Assembly (NCBI GenBank): GCA_964462985.1
Contig: CAYXAA010000022.1
Span: 13,894-77,893, forward strand
Direction of reading: 5' to 3'
Length of the DNA: 64,000 nucleotides
From: CAYXAA01 sp964462985
GTDB lineage: Bacteria > Pseudomonadota > Alphaproteobacteria > Rhizobiales > Stappiaceae
Shown: piece by piece, positions 25,847 to 35,130 of the stretch
Position numbering within the stretch: position 1 is the first letter of the stretch
How the letters are laid out: every line of letters begins with the position of its first letter
Translations under genes and position numbers: made by a program
Notes under the pieces: generated by a model
What the model was told of the DNA's origin: nothing
The model's input: the letters and a program-made list of their open reading frames with translations, nothing else
Databases searched by the model: none

Positions 25847-27220
25847 TCAATAGGCGTAGTCACGAAACGCGTTGCGGACATCCTGTTCCCAGGCACCATA
25901 GTAGCGCTCAAGCATGGTGTCGGCCGGCGACCGGCCGCTCGCGACGGTCTCCTCGACCGCCGCAAGATGGACCCGCTCGTCCTCGCCGCCGTCGTTGATG
26001 CGCGCGCGGCGCTTGAGGCCCTCGCTCGCCAGGGCGGTCATCTCCCGGGCAACGTCGAGCACGGTGCCGGACCGGAACGGCAGGGTCAGGCCGTGGCGCG
26101 GCACGCCGTCACGCAGGGCGCGCCGTTCCTCTGCGCTCCAGTCGCGCACGAGCTGCCAGGCCTGGTCGAGCACGCCATCATCGTAGAGAAGGCCGACCCA
26201 CAAGGCAGGAAGCGCGCAGATCCGGCGCCAGGGACCACCGTCTGCACCGCGCATCTCAAGGTATTTCTTCAGCCGGACGTCCGGGAAAAGGGTCGACAGG
26301 TGGTTGTTCCAGTCGCCAAGGGTGGGCCGCGCATCCGGTACGCGGCCTTCGAGCGCTCCTGCCATGAAGGCGCGGAACGTGGTGCCGGTGACGTCATAGT
26401 AGATGTCGCCGCGCTTAACGAAATACATCGGCACGTCGAGCGCCCAGTCGACATAAGCCTCAAAGCCGAAGCCCTGCTCGAAGGCGAAGGGCAGCTGCCC
26501 CGTCCGATCGGGATCGGTGTCGCGCCAGATCTCGGCCCGGAACGAGCGGAAGCCGTTGGGCTTGCCTTCGGTGAAGGGCGAGTTGGCGAAGATGGCGGTG
26601 GCGACCGGCTGCAGCGCCAGCCCGACGCGCATCTTCAGCACCATGTCGGCCTCTGACGAGAAGTCGAGGTTCACCTGGATCGTGGAGGTCCGGTACATCA
26701 TGTCGAGCCCGAGCGAGCCGACCTTTGGCATGTATCGGGTCATGATGTCGTAGCGCGACTTCGGCATCCGCGGCACGTCCGCCCGACTCCAGGTCGGGGT
26801 CATGCCCAGCCCGAGAAAGCCGATGCCGAGCGGTTCGGCGACCTTGCGCACCTGCGAGAGATGCCCGTTCGCCTCGCGGCAGGTCTGATGCAGGGTCTCG
26901 AGCGGGGCGCCGGACAGCTCGAACTGTCCGCCGGGCTCAATGGAAATCGCGCCGCCGCCGGCCGGATCGGCAAGACCGATAATGTGGCCGTTGTCGCTGA
27001 TGCGCTCCCAGCCGAGCAGCGTCTCCATGCCTTCGAGCACGGCCCGGATGCCTCTGGGACCTTCATAGGGGATTGGTGAGAGGTCGGAGCGGTTGAAGCC
27101 GAATTTCTCGTGCTCGGTTCCGATCCTGAAGCCTTCCTTCGGCTTGCAGCCCGAGGCGAGCACGGCGCTGAGGTCATCTGTGTTCTCGACCGGAGTCGAA
27201 TCGATCGTATCGCGGGCCAT
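25847..27220 (-). CDS. gshA: Glutamate-cysteine ligase, plant/alphaproteobacterial type
   Basis: This 457-residue enzyme joins glutamate and cysteine in an ATP-dependent reaction, the first step of glutathione synthesis. It matches the GshA form shared by plants and alphaproteobacteria: GFRIGTEHEKFGF at the N-terminus, ISIEPGGQFELSGAPLETLH, and MYRTSTIQVNLDFSSEADMV. Length is normal. The next gene on the same strand region is rsmE, a neighbour often found beside gshA in Rhizobiales. The ATG at 27220 gives the expected N-terminus. Confidence 0.95.
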   Translation of the reverse strand: MARDTIDSTPVENTDDLSAVLASGCKPKEGFRIGTEHEKFGFNRSDLSPIPYEGPRGIRAVLEGMETLLGWERISDNGHIIGLADPAGGGAISIEPGGQFELSGAPLETLHQTCREANGHLSQVRKVAEPLGIGFLGLGMTPTWSRADVPRMPKSRYDIMTRYMPKVGSLGLDMMYRTSTIQVNLDFSSEADMVLKMRVGLALQPVATAIFANSPFTEGKPNGFRSFRAEIWRDTDPDRTGQLPFAFEQGFGFEAYVDWALDVPMYFVKRGDIYYDVTGTTFRAFMAGALEGRVPDARPTLGDWNNHLSTLFPDVRLKKYLEMRGADGGPWRRICALPALWVGLLYDDGVLDQAWQLVRDWSAEERRALRDGVPRHGLTLPFRSGTVLDVAREMTALASEGLKRRARINDGGEDERVHLAAVEETVASGRSPADTMLERYYGAWEQDVRNAFRDYAY

Positions 27221-27456
27221 TCAGTAGTCCCCAGGGAGCGCCCGGTGTCATCCGGACACCAAGGCAAGGCTCCTGAATAACGGAAAGGACCGTCCGTCTC
27301 CCGCGGCGGTCACCCGCCCCGAGTGGGTCGATCCCGGCAAGTTGGCGCGCACATTACTCAGCCGACCGGCCCTCTACAAACGCGAAGTCGAGCGACCTCG
27401 CCAAAAGCGCCCGGAGGTTATCGGGTGCGGCATCCCAGCCGGCAAGTACCGGCTCC

Positions 27457-28206
27457 TCACCGCCAGTCGCCAAGGACCGCCTGAATGACGGCAAGCGCCG
27501 CCACGGCCGCCGTGTCCGCCCTCAAAACCCGCGGTCCGAGCGGAATTGGCGTTACGAACCGCTGCGACCTGAGCAGGGCACGCTCCTCCTCTGCAAAGCC
27601 TCCCTCCGGACCGATCAGAACGGCAAGCGGCCCCTCTCCGATCTGGGCAAGGGCGCCCAGCGGATTCTGGCTCGCCTCGCCCTCGTCGCAGAACAACAGA
27701 TGGCGATCCAAATCCGTCGTCAACCAGTTCTTGAGTACGGCCCTCAGCGGAACCGGCTCGGCAACCGTAGGCACGGCAAGGACGCCGCATTGCTCGCAGG
27801 CTTCGATGACATTGGCTTCCATGCGCTGAAGGTTGAGGCGGGAGACCTGTGTGTGCTGCGTAAGCACGGGCCGGAGCGCGCCGACACCCATCTCCACTGC
27901 TTTCTGTACCATGTAGTCGAGGCGGGCCTGCTTCAATGGCGCGAACAGGTAGTGCAGGTCGGGCAGCGGAGTCTGGAGCCGGGTCTGCTCGCCAAGCTCG
28001 AGATAGCAGGCCCGGCGGCCTTCGGGGCGAATCGTCGCGCGCCATTCGCCGTCACGACCGTTGAAGACCAGAATCTCGTCGCCATCCGTGAGCCGGAGCA
28101 CATTGATGAGGTAGTTCGTCTGGGCACGGTCGACCTCGATCCGGGCCCCGGGGGCGAGGATGTGGCGCAGGAACAGGCGCTGGGTGCGGAAGTCGGAGCG
28201 TGTCAT
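27457..28206 (-). CDS. rsmE: 16S rRNA (uracil-1498-N3)-methyltransferase RsmE
   Basis: This 249-residue SPOUT-fold enzyme methylates U1498 of 16S rRNA. The N-terminal PUA-like domain is followed by the knotted domain with the conserved LIGPEGGFAEEERALL loop and the C-terminal PLGPRVLRADTAAVAALA motif, both hallmarks of RsmE. The ATG at 28206 gives the standard N-terminus TRSDFRTQRLFL. It is upstream of gshA on the same strand, with 236 bases between, and divergent from xseA. Confidence 0.95.
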   Translation of the reverse strand: MTRSDFRTQRLFLRHILAPGARIEVDRAQTNYLINVLRLTDGDEILVFNGRDGEWRATIRPEGRRACYLELGEQTRLQTPLPDLHYLFAPLKQARLDYMVQKAVEMGVGALRPVLTQHTQVSRLNLQRMEANVIEACEQCGVLAVPTVAEPVPLRAVLKNWLTTDLDRHLLFCDEGEASQNPLGALAQIGEGPLAVLIGPEGGFAEEERALLRSQRFVTPIPLGPRVLRADTAAVAALAVIQAVLGDWR

Positions 28207-28323
28207 GGCAGCGAGGCTACCCGAAGCGGCTGCATCGCTCCACCGTTGAAAGTCGAGGATCGGCGCTTGACCTCGGCGTCCGGCTGCGGTCACCTCACCC
28301 GATCCAGGCGAAGCGACAGTCCC

Positions 28324-29889
28324 GTGAGCGACACCCCCAGCAACATCGGCGAATACACGGTCTCGGAAATTTCCGGTGCGATCCGGCGAACGGTCGAAGA
28401 CACGTTCGGCTGGGTCCGTGTCCGGGGTGAGCTCGGCCGGATCTCGAGGCCGGCCTCCGGTCACATCTATCTCGACCTGAAGGACGACCGTGCCGTGCTG
28501 TCAGGCGTGATTTGGAAAGGCAACGCCGGGCGGCTTCAGATTCAGCCGGAGCAGGGCCTCGAGGTGATCGCCACCGGCAAGATCACGACCTTCCCGGGTC
28601 AGTCCAAGTACCAGATGATCATCGACGCGCTGGAGCCGGCCGGCGTCGGCGCGCTGATGGCGCTGCTCGAAGAGCGCAAGAAGCGGCTCGGCGCCGAGGG
28701 ATTGTTCGCGCCCGAGCGCAAGCGGCGGCTGCCGACGCTGCCGATGGTGATCGGCGTCGTCACCTCCCCCACCGGCGCCGTGATCCGCGACATTTTGCAC
28801 CGGATTGCCGACCGCTTTCCGCTGCATGTCCTGGTCTGGCCTGTTCGGGTCCAAGGCGAGACCTGCGGCCGCGAGGTGGCGAACGGCATCCGCGGCTTCA
28901 ATGCGCTTCAGGTCGGCGGCCCGATCCCGCGGCCGGATGTCATCATCGTTGCCCGTGGCGGCGGCAGCATCGAAGATCTCTGGGGCTTCAACGACGAGAT
29001 CGTCGTACGCGCCGCTGCCGCCTCTGACATTCCGCTGATCTCCGCCGTCGGCCACGAGACCGACTGGACGCTGATCGACCTTGCCGCCGACCTGCGGGCA
29101 CCGACGCCGACGGGCGCGGCCGAGATTGCCGTGCCGGTGCGCTCCGAGCTCCTGGCAACGGTCGACGACCTATCGCGCCGCCTATCCTCAGGGCTGCTCC
29201 GCCTGGTGCAGGCCCGCCGGACCGAGCTCAGGGCCGCCGGCGCCGCGCTGCCCTCGCCGCGCGACCTGCTGGCGCTGCCGAGGCAGCGGCTCGACACGGC
29301 GAGCCTGCGTCTCGATCCGGCGCTGCGCAATACCGTGCGGGGCCACCGGGCGCAGTTCGAAACCTGCTCGGTGCGCCTGTCGGACCGGGTGCTGCGGCAG
29401 ATGATCGCCCGCGCCCACGACCGCCTCACCATCCTGTCGGACCGCAAGCTGAGGGCACTCGGCGTTGCAACCGAGCGGCGCCGGGCCCGGTTTGAAGCCG
29501 TCGGCGACCGGTTCCGGCGCACGCCGTACCGTCTTTCCGAACGGATCGATCTCTGCCGCGAGCGGCTCGAAGCCCTCGCGGCCCGGGCCGAGCGCTGCCA
29601 CCGGCAGCGGCTCGCGGCCGAGCGCAGCCGTCTCGAAGCGGCCGGAAAGCTGTTGCAGTCGCTGTCCTATAAGAGCGTGCTGCAACGCGGCTTCGCTCTT
29701 GTGCGAGACGAGGAGGGCCGCCCGCTGCGGTCGGCAGCAGGCGTCGCCCCGGGTTCGGGCCTTTCGGTGGAGTTTGGCGACGAGACCCGGCTTGAGGCGA
29801 TCGTGGCACCGGGGGCGGCCACGACAGACCCCAACGCCAAGCCCCGGCGGCGGAAATCGTCTTCTCCGCGCCAGGGGGACCTGTTCTGA
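28324..29889 (+). CDS. xseA: Exodeoxyribonuclease VII large subunit
   Basis: This 521-residue protein is the large subunit of exonuclease VII, which degrades single-stranded DNA with the small subunit XseB. An OB-fold lies at residues 15-105 (TFGWVRVRGELGRISRPASG), followed by the catalytic core with GVVTSPTGAVIRDILHR, VIIVARGGGSIEDLWGFND and SAVGHETDWTLIDLAADLRA. A long arginine-rich helical region follows, then the end QRGFALVRDEEGRPL. The start is GTG at 28324; the frame is open further upstream but lies in the rsmE promoter region. The tail is lysine/arginine-rich. Confidence 0.95.
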   Translation: MSDTPSNIGEYTVSEISGAIRRTVEDTFGWVRVRGELGRISRPASGHIYLDLKDDRAVLSGVIWKGNAGRLQIQPEQGLEVIATGKITTFPGQSKYQMIIDALEPAGVGALMALLEERKKRLGAEGLFAPERKRRLPTLPMVIGVVTSPTGAVIRDILHRIADRFPLHVLVWPVRVQGETCGREVANGIRGFNALQVGGPIPRPDVIIVARGGGSIEDLWGFNDEIVVRAAAASDIPLISAVGHETDWTLIDLAADLRAPTPTGAAEIAVPVRSELLATVDDLSRRLSSGLLRLVQARRTELRAAGAALPSPRDLLALPRQRLDTASLRLDPALRNTVRGHRAQFETCSVRLSDRVLRQMIARAHDRLTILSDRKLRALGVATERRRARFEAVGDRFRRTPYRLSERIDLCRERLEALAARAERCHRQRLAAERSRLEAAGKLLQSLSYKSVLQRGFALVRDEEGRPLRSAAGVAPGSGLSVEFGDETRLEAIVAPGAATTDPNAKPRRRKSSSPRQGDLF

Positions 29890-30159
29890 CAAGGAACGGA
29901 TGCAACGCGCCGCCCCGTCTCAACCAGATCGCGCACCGCTCGCCGGACATGCCGAAGGCGCTCTCCGCGGCGGTGGTGGCAGGACGAGAGCGAGCGGCTC
30001 CAACGCAGCGTCGCTAGGTTTCGCCACGGACGGTCGTGGCGATCACAGCGGACGTGGAACCTGTCGGCCGGCCGGCGGATGGACAGTGGTCTGCCCCACC
30101 GGTAACACTTCGCAGCCTCGGGCGGCGCGGATCGCCGGGACACGAATGAGGAAACGCCG

Positions 30160-31314
30160 ATGGACTTCGCCCTCACCGAGGAAGAGGTGATGATCCGCGA
30201 CACCGCACACCGGCTCGCGGCGGATCGCCTGGCACCGCTGGCCGAAACGCTCGACCGCGGCGGGGGCCGCGACGGCTTTCTCGCCAATCTCAGACTGCTG
30301 GCCGAAAACGGCTTCATGGGCCTCAATATTGCGGCCGACTACGGCGGCACGGACGCCGGCACGGTGGCCTTCGCGCTCGCTGTCGAGGAACTCGGCCGCG
30401 CCTGCGCCTCGACCGGGGTCACGGTCTCCGTCACCAACATGGTCGCCGAGGTGATCCAGGCCGTCGGGTCGGACGAGCAAAAGCAGGCCTACCTGCCGAA
30501 GCTCACGGACGGCACCTATCCGGCCGGTGGCTTCTGCCTGACGGAATCCGGCGCCGGTTCCGATCCGTCGGCGATGAAGACCCGCGCGGTCAAGGACGGC
30601 AACCATTATGTGCTGAACGGCGCCAAGCTCTACATCACCTCCGCCGCCTATGCTGGCGTCTTCGTGGTCTGGGCGGTGACCGACCCTTCTGCGCCGAAGG
30701 GCAAGGGCATTTCCTGCTTTCTCGTCGAGGCCGGCACGCCGGGCCTCGTCATCGGCAAGGCCGAGAAGAAGATGGGACAGACCGGCTCGGCGACCCATGA
30801 AGTGCTGTTCGAGGACTGCCGCGTGCCGGCGACGGCGATGATGGGCCGCGAGAACGACGGATTTCGCATTGCCGTCGGCGAACTCGCCGGCGGCAGGATC
30901 GGGATTGCCGCGCTGTCGCTCGGGATCGCCCGCGCGGCGATGGAGGCTGCGAAGGCCTATGTCAAGGAGCGGCGCCAGTTCGACCGCCCGATCGCCGACA
31001 TGCAGGGCGTGCAGTGGATGATCGCCGACCGCGAGACCGAGCTGGAGGCCGCCAGGCTGCTGATCCTGCAGGCGGCACACCTTAAGGACTCCGGCAGACC
31101 ATTCGCGAAGGAGGCATCGATGGCCAAGCTGTTCGCCTCCGAGGCGGCCCAGCGCGCGACCTATACGGCGCTGCAGCTGCACGGCGGCGCCGGCTATATC
31201 GCCGACCTGCCCCTGGAACGCTATGCCCGCGACGCCCGTATCACAACCATCTACGAGGGTACGAGCGAGATCCAGCGGCTGGTGATCGCTCGCGAGGTGA
31301 TGAAGGCGGTGTGA
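30160..31314 (+). CDS. Acyl-CoA dehydrogenase
   Basis: This 384-residue flavoprotein oxidises acyl-CoA thioesters at the alpha-beta bond. It has the conserved FAD-binding segment GFCLTESGAGSDPSAMKTRA, the middle beta-domain, and the C-terminal helical end LQLHGGAGYIADLPLERYAR followed by ITTIYEGTSEIQRLVIAR. That last segment contains the catalytic Glu region of short/branched-chain types. Length is normal. About 270 bases before it I see no gene. The neighbour upstream is xseA and the one downstream a universal stress protein, so chain-length preference cannot be deduced from context. Confidence 0.93.
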   Translation: MDFALTEEEVMIRDTAHRLAADRLAPLAETLDRGGGRDGFLANLRLLAENGFMGLNIAADYGGTDAGTVAFALAVEELGRACASTGVTVSVTNMVAEVIQAVGSDEQKQAYLPKLTDGTYPAGGFCLTESGAGSDPSAMKTRAVKDGNHYVLNGAKLYITSAAYAGVFVVWAVTDPSAPKGKGISCFLVEAGTPGLVIGKAEKKMGQTGSATHEVLFEDCRVPATAMMGRENDGFRIAVGELAGGRIGIAALSLGIARAAMEAAKAYVKERRQFDRPIADMQGVQWMIADRETELEAARLLILQAAHLKDSGRPFAKEASMAKLFASEAAQRATYTALQLHGGAGYIADLPLERYARDARITTIYEGTSEIQRLVIAREVMKAV

Positions 31315-31450
31315 GAGAGCCTGCGGGGCCGGCTGGGGATTGACGAGCGTCAAGGAAGGCTCGCCGAACCACCGCTAGTCTCTCACGGATGATAGCATGA
31401 GGCTCGGCAACCGGGTGCGTTTCCGGTTCAGTACACGGAGGGACTGCGAC

Positions 31451-32278
31451 ATGGCCATCAAGGATATCCTCACTCTCGTCGATCTCGGTGGACAGCGTGC
31501 GGCCGTACAGGTCGCGCTCGACCTGGCCGGACGAACCGGCGCCCATGTGACTGGCCTGTCGGTCGCCTTCGAACCGGTGGTGCCGGGCTTCATCGCCGCG
31601 CCGATGCCGGCCGACTATATCGAGATCGCCCGTGATCAGGCGCTGAAGGCCGCGGCCGCGGCCAACGCCAGCTTCGAGGAACTGGCCCGGCGCGCCGGAG
31701 TTCCGGCCGAGGCCCGCACGGCGGAGATGATTACAGGCGGCTCGGCCGAAACCGTGGTGTCCCATTGCCGGCTGACCGACCTCGTCGTCATCGGACAGGA
31801 TAATCCCGAAGAGCCCGAGCCGATGCGCGAAATGCTGATCGAGGCGATGCTGTTCGATTCCGGCGTGCCGGTGCTGATCGTGCCCTACATCGGCGGTACC
31901 CTGCCGCTGAAGAACGTGATGGTCGCCTGGGACGGCAGCCCGACGGCGAGCCGCGCCGTCCATGCGGCCCTCCCGGTGCTGGTTCTCGCCGAGAAGGTCA
32001 CCGTGATGCTCGTGGAGACAGGCAAGCCGCGGCCGGGCGAACCCGGCGCCGACATCGCCACCTATCTCGCCCGCCACGGCCTCAATGTCACCGTCGACGT
32101 GGTACCGCGGCCGCAGACCAGCGTCGCCGAAACGATCCTGAACTACGTCTCCGACAACGGCATCGATCTCGTGGCGATGGGTGGCTACGGCCATTCGCGC
32201 ATGCGCGAATTCCTGTTCGGCGGCGCAACACGCGAGATCCTGACATCGATGACGGTGCCCGTGTTGATGGCGCACTGA
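31451..32278 (+). CDS. Universal stress protein, tandem UspA domains
   Basis: This 275-residue protein contains two UspA domains (about 1-145 and 150-275). The second keeps an ATP-binding G-x2-G-x9-G-(S/T)-like motif, MGGYGHSRMREFLFGGATRE, as in other nucleotide-binding members. The first domain has no complete motif. The ATG at 31451 has GGAGGG 8 bases upstream. The gene lies 78 bases before a Pat-like acetyltransferase fusion on the same strand, a pairing that suggests shared stress or metabolic control. Confidence 0.9.
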   Translation: MAIKDILTLVDLGGQRAAVQVALDLAGRTGAHVTGLSVAFEPVVPGFIAAPMPADYIEIARDQALKAAAAANASFEELARRAGVPAEARTAEMITGGSAETVVSHCRLTDLVVIGQDNPEEPEPMREMLIEAMLFDSGVPVLIVPYIGGTLPLKNVMVAWDGSPTASRAVHAALPVLVLAEKVTVMLVETGKPRPGEPGADIATYLARHGLNVTVDVVPRPQTSVAETILNYVSDNGIDLVAMGGYGHSRMREFLFGGATREILTSMTVPVLMAH

Positions 32279-32356
32279 CGCTTCCTCCGGCAATATGGGC
32301 CTCGCCGGCTCCGGGCCGGCTGACGTCTAATGCGGTGCCGTCGGGAGTGTTGAGCC

Positions 32357-35089
32357 GTGACGATCCGCAACCTTGAGGGTCTGTTCCAACCGACCTCGCT
32401 TGCGGTCGTCGGGCCGAATACCATTGGCCCGGCGGCACTTGAGCTTCTACTCGCCCGCCTTGTGGCCGGCGGCTTTGCCGGGCCGATGACGGTGGTCGGC
32501 TGCGGCAAGACAGTGCCGGAAGGATTTCGGCCGAAGCGCCGGCTGTCCGACCTCATTGCGAAGGCGGGCGCGGCGCCCGATCTGCTGATCTACATCGGCT
32601 CTGCGGACGACGCGGCCACGGTCATCGCCGAAGCCGGGGCGGCAGGCACCCGCGCCGTCATTGCGTTGTCGGCGGGCTACGATCCGTGGCCCGAGGCCGT
32701 GGTTGCCCGGACGCTGCAGGCGGCGCAGCCCCATCTCGTCCGTGTGCTTGGGCCCGGCAGCCTCGGCATTGCGGTGCCCGGCCGGCACCTTTCGGCGCAT
32801 CTCGGCGCCACCAACGCTCGTGCGGGCGATCTCGCCTTCATCGCCCGCTCCGGGACAGTGGTCAACGCGATGCTGTCGTGGGCAGGCACGAACGCCGTCG
32901 GCTTCTCCGCCGTCGCCTCGCTGGGGCAACGCACCGACATCGACATTTCCGACCTGCTCGACTGGTTCACAGGGGACGTGCGAACGCGGGCGATCCTGGT
33001 GCACCTGGAATCGGTCGTTAATCCGCGCAAGTTCCTGTCCGCAGCTCGGGCCGCCTCACGCGCTAAGCCGGTCGTGGTGCTGCGTTCCGGCAAGAGCTGG
33101 GAGGACCGTGTTCGCGGAACCACTCATGCCGGTCGGCTCGCGGCGCCCGACGCCGTGTTTGAAGCCGCCTTGAAGCGGGCCGGCGTTCTGCGCGTGGACG
33201 ATTTCGACGAGATGTTCGAGGCGGTGGATTCGATCAGCCGCCTCCGGCCGGTCGCCGGGCGGCGGCTGGCGATCGTCTCGTCCGGCGGCAGCCTTGCCAC
33301 GGTTGCGGCCGATCGCCTGAGGCAGCGAGGTGGTACGCTCGCGCACCTGTCGGAGGCGACGCTCGGGGCGGTGGCGCCGATTGCACGTGCCGGCGCTGCC
33401 GTCGCAAATCCGGTGACCCTCAGCGAAAAGGCCGGCCCGGACGGGTACGAGATGGCCGTCAAGACGATGCTGGCGGACAAGAACGCGGATGCGGTGCTCG
33501 CCGTTGCTGCACCCTCCGTCTTCGTGCCACTCGAAGCGACGGCCGCATCGATCGCCCGCGCCTATCAGGCTGACAAGAGCCGGATCGGTCGCAAGAAGGC
33601 TCTGCTTGTCGCCTTTGCGGGTGGGGCAACGGGCGCGCGCGCGGCGCTTGATGCGGTCCGCGTTCCCTGTTTCGCGAGCTCAGCCGAGGCGATCCGAAGC
33701 TTCCTGCATCTGGCGCATTACACCGAGGCCCAGCACCGTCTGATGGCAGCGCCACCCAGCCTGCCGAGTGCGTTCTCGCCGGATGTCGGCGCGGCGCGCG
33801 CGATCGTGAGGGCGGCCCTGGCGCGCGGTCAGGTCTGGCTCGGGCCGGAGGAGGTCGGGGACGTGCTCGCCGCCTACCAGATCCAACGGGTGAAGACGCT
33901 GGTTGCACGCAATCCGGCCGAGGCGGCGGACATGGCCGCGACGCTGCTTGCCGACCACGGCCAGCTCGCCCTCAAGATCACCTCGCCGCAGCTCCCGTTC
34001 AAATCCGACGTCGGCGGCGTGCTGCTCGGACTTTCGAGCGCCGCGGACGTGCGCGCGGCGGCAGAAGGCCTGATCGACCGCCTTGCCGTGCTGCATCCGC
34101 AGGCCGAGATCTCCGGCATCCAGCTCCAACCGATGCTCGGCCACCGCGATGCAACCGAGCTGTTCCTCGGACTTGCCGACGATCCCGCCTTCGGCCCGGC
34201 AATCCTGTTCGGTCACGGCGGTACCGCCGTCGAGGTCATGGCCGATGTTGCCCTGGAGCTGCCTCCGCTCGACCTCAACCTCGCCGACGCCCTGGTTCGC
34301 AGCACAAGCGTGCACAAGCTGCTGGCAGGTTTCCGCAGCCGGCCGCGCGCAGATATCGAGGCGGTGGCGCTTACGCTGGTCAAGATCTCGCAAATCGCGA
34401 TCGACATTCCCGAGATCCGGGAGATGGACATCAACCCGCTTGTCGCCGATGCCAGCGGCGTGATCGCGCTCGATGCCAGGATCTCGGTGGCCGAGCCTGC
34501 GCTGCACCGCGGCCGCAGTGCGACCTCGCGGCTGGCAATTGCGCCCTATCCGAAGGAGTGGGAGCAAACGCTCACGCTCAAGGATGGCTCCACGGTCTTC
34601 GTCCGACCGGTCCGGCCGGAGGACGAGAACCTCTACCGCGCCTTCTTCGAAACGGTTTCACCGGAGGACCTCAGGCTTCGGTTCTTTGCGCCCGTAAAGG
34701 ACTTCAGCCATGCCTTCATGGCGCGATTGGTGCAGCTCGACTACTCGCGGGCCATGGCATTTGCCGCCACCGATCCCGAGTCCGGGACCATTCTTGGCGT
34801 TGTGCGCCTCCATGCCGACCCGGACCACCGGACCGGCGAATACGCCATCCTCGTCCAGTCGGGGCTGAAGGGGCGCGGGCTCGGCTGGGCGTTGATGCAA
34901 CTCATCATCCGCTATGCTGCGGCGGACGGGATCGAGACCATCAAGGGCGAGGTGCTCAAGGAGAACACGACGATGCTCGCGATGTGCGAGGCGCTCGGCT
35001 TCCAGATCCGGGCCTCGCAAGAGGACGAGTCGATTGCCGAGGTCGTGCTGGAGGTCGCCGCTGCCGAGGCGGCGGAGATCGAGGATTGA
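32357..35089 (+). CDS. Acyl-CoA synthetase (NDP-forming)-GNAT fusion, Pat-like protein acetyltransferase
   Basis: This 910-residue protein starts with a GTG and has the order CoA-binding domain (1-130), succinyl-CoA synthetase-like flavodoxin fold (150-440), ATP-grasp domain (480-690) and a C-terminal GNAT domain (715-890). It resembles the bacterial protein lysine acetyltransferase Pat, which acetylates acyl-CoA synthetases. The histidine of GTTHAGRLAAPDAVFEAALK occupies the phosphohistidine position of succinyl-CoA synthetase and is retained. In the GNAT part, VQSGLKGRGLGWALMQLIIR is the acetyl-CoA site. Whether the synthetase half is active is not clear. Confidence 0.92.
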   Translation: MTIRNLEGLFQPTSLAVVGPNTIGPAALELLLARLVAGGFAGPMTVVGCGKTVPEGFRPKRRLSDLIAKAGAAPDLLIYIGSADDAATVIAEAGAAGTRAVIALSAGYDPWPEAVVARTLQAAQPHLVRVLGPGSLGIAVPGRHLSAHLGATNARAGDLAFIARSGTVVNAMLSWAGTNAVGFSAVASLGQRTDIDISDLLDWFTGDVRTRAILVHLESVVNPRKFLSAARAASRAKPVVVLRSGKSWEDRVRGTTHAGRLAAPDAVFEAALKRAGVLRVDDFDEMFEAVDSISRLRPVAGRRLAIVSSGGSLATVAADRLRQRGGTLAHLSEATLGAVAPIARAGAAVANPVTLSEKAGPDGYEMAVKTMLADKNADAVLAVAAPSVFVPLEATAASIARAYQADKSRIGRKKALLVAFAGGATGARAALDAVRVPCFASSAEAIRSFLHLAHYTEAQHRLMAAPPSLPSAFSPDVGAARAIVRAALARGQVWLGPEEVGDVLAAYQIQRVKTLVARNPAEAADMAATLLADHGQLALKITSPQLPFKSDVGGVLLGLSSAADVRAAAEGLIDRLAVLHPQAEISGIQLQPMLGHRDATELFLGLADDPAFGPAILFGHGGTAVEVMADVALELPPLDLNLADALVRSTSVHKLLAGFRSRPRADIEAVALTLVKISQIAIDIPEIREMDINPLVADASGVIALDARISVAEPALHRGRSATSRLAIAPYPKEWEQTLTLKDGSTVFVRPVRPEDENLYRAFFETVSPEDLRLRFFAPVKDFSHAFMARLVQLDYSRAMAFAATDPESGTILGVVRLHADPDHRTGEYAILVQSGLKGRGLGWALMQLIIRYAAADGIETIKGEVLKENTTMLAMCEALGFQIRASQEDESIAEVVLEVAAAEAAEIED

Positions 35090-35130
35090 GACCGTTGCTG
35101 CGGCCGGCGCAGGTGCCCCACCCGGCCCTC

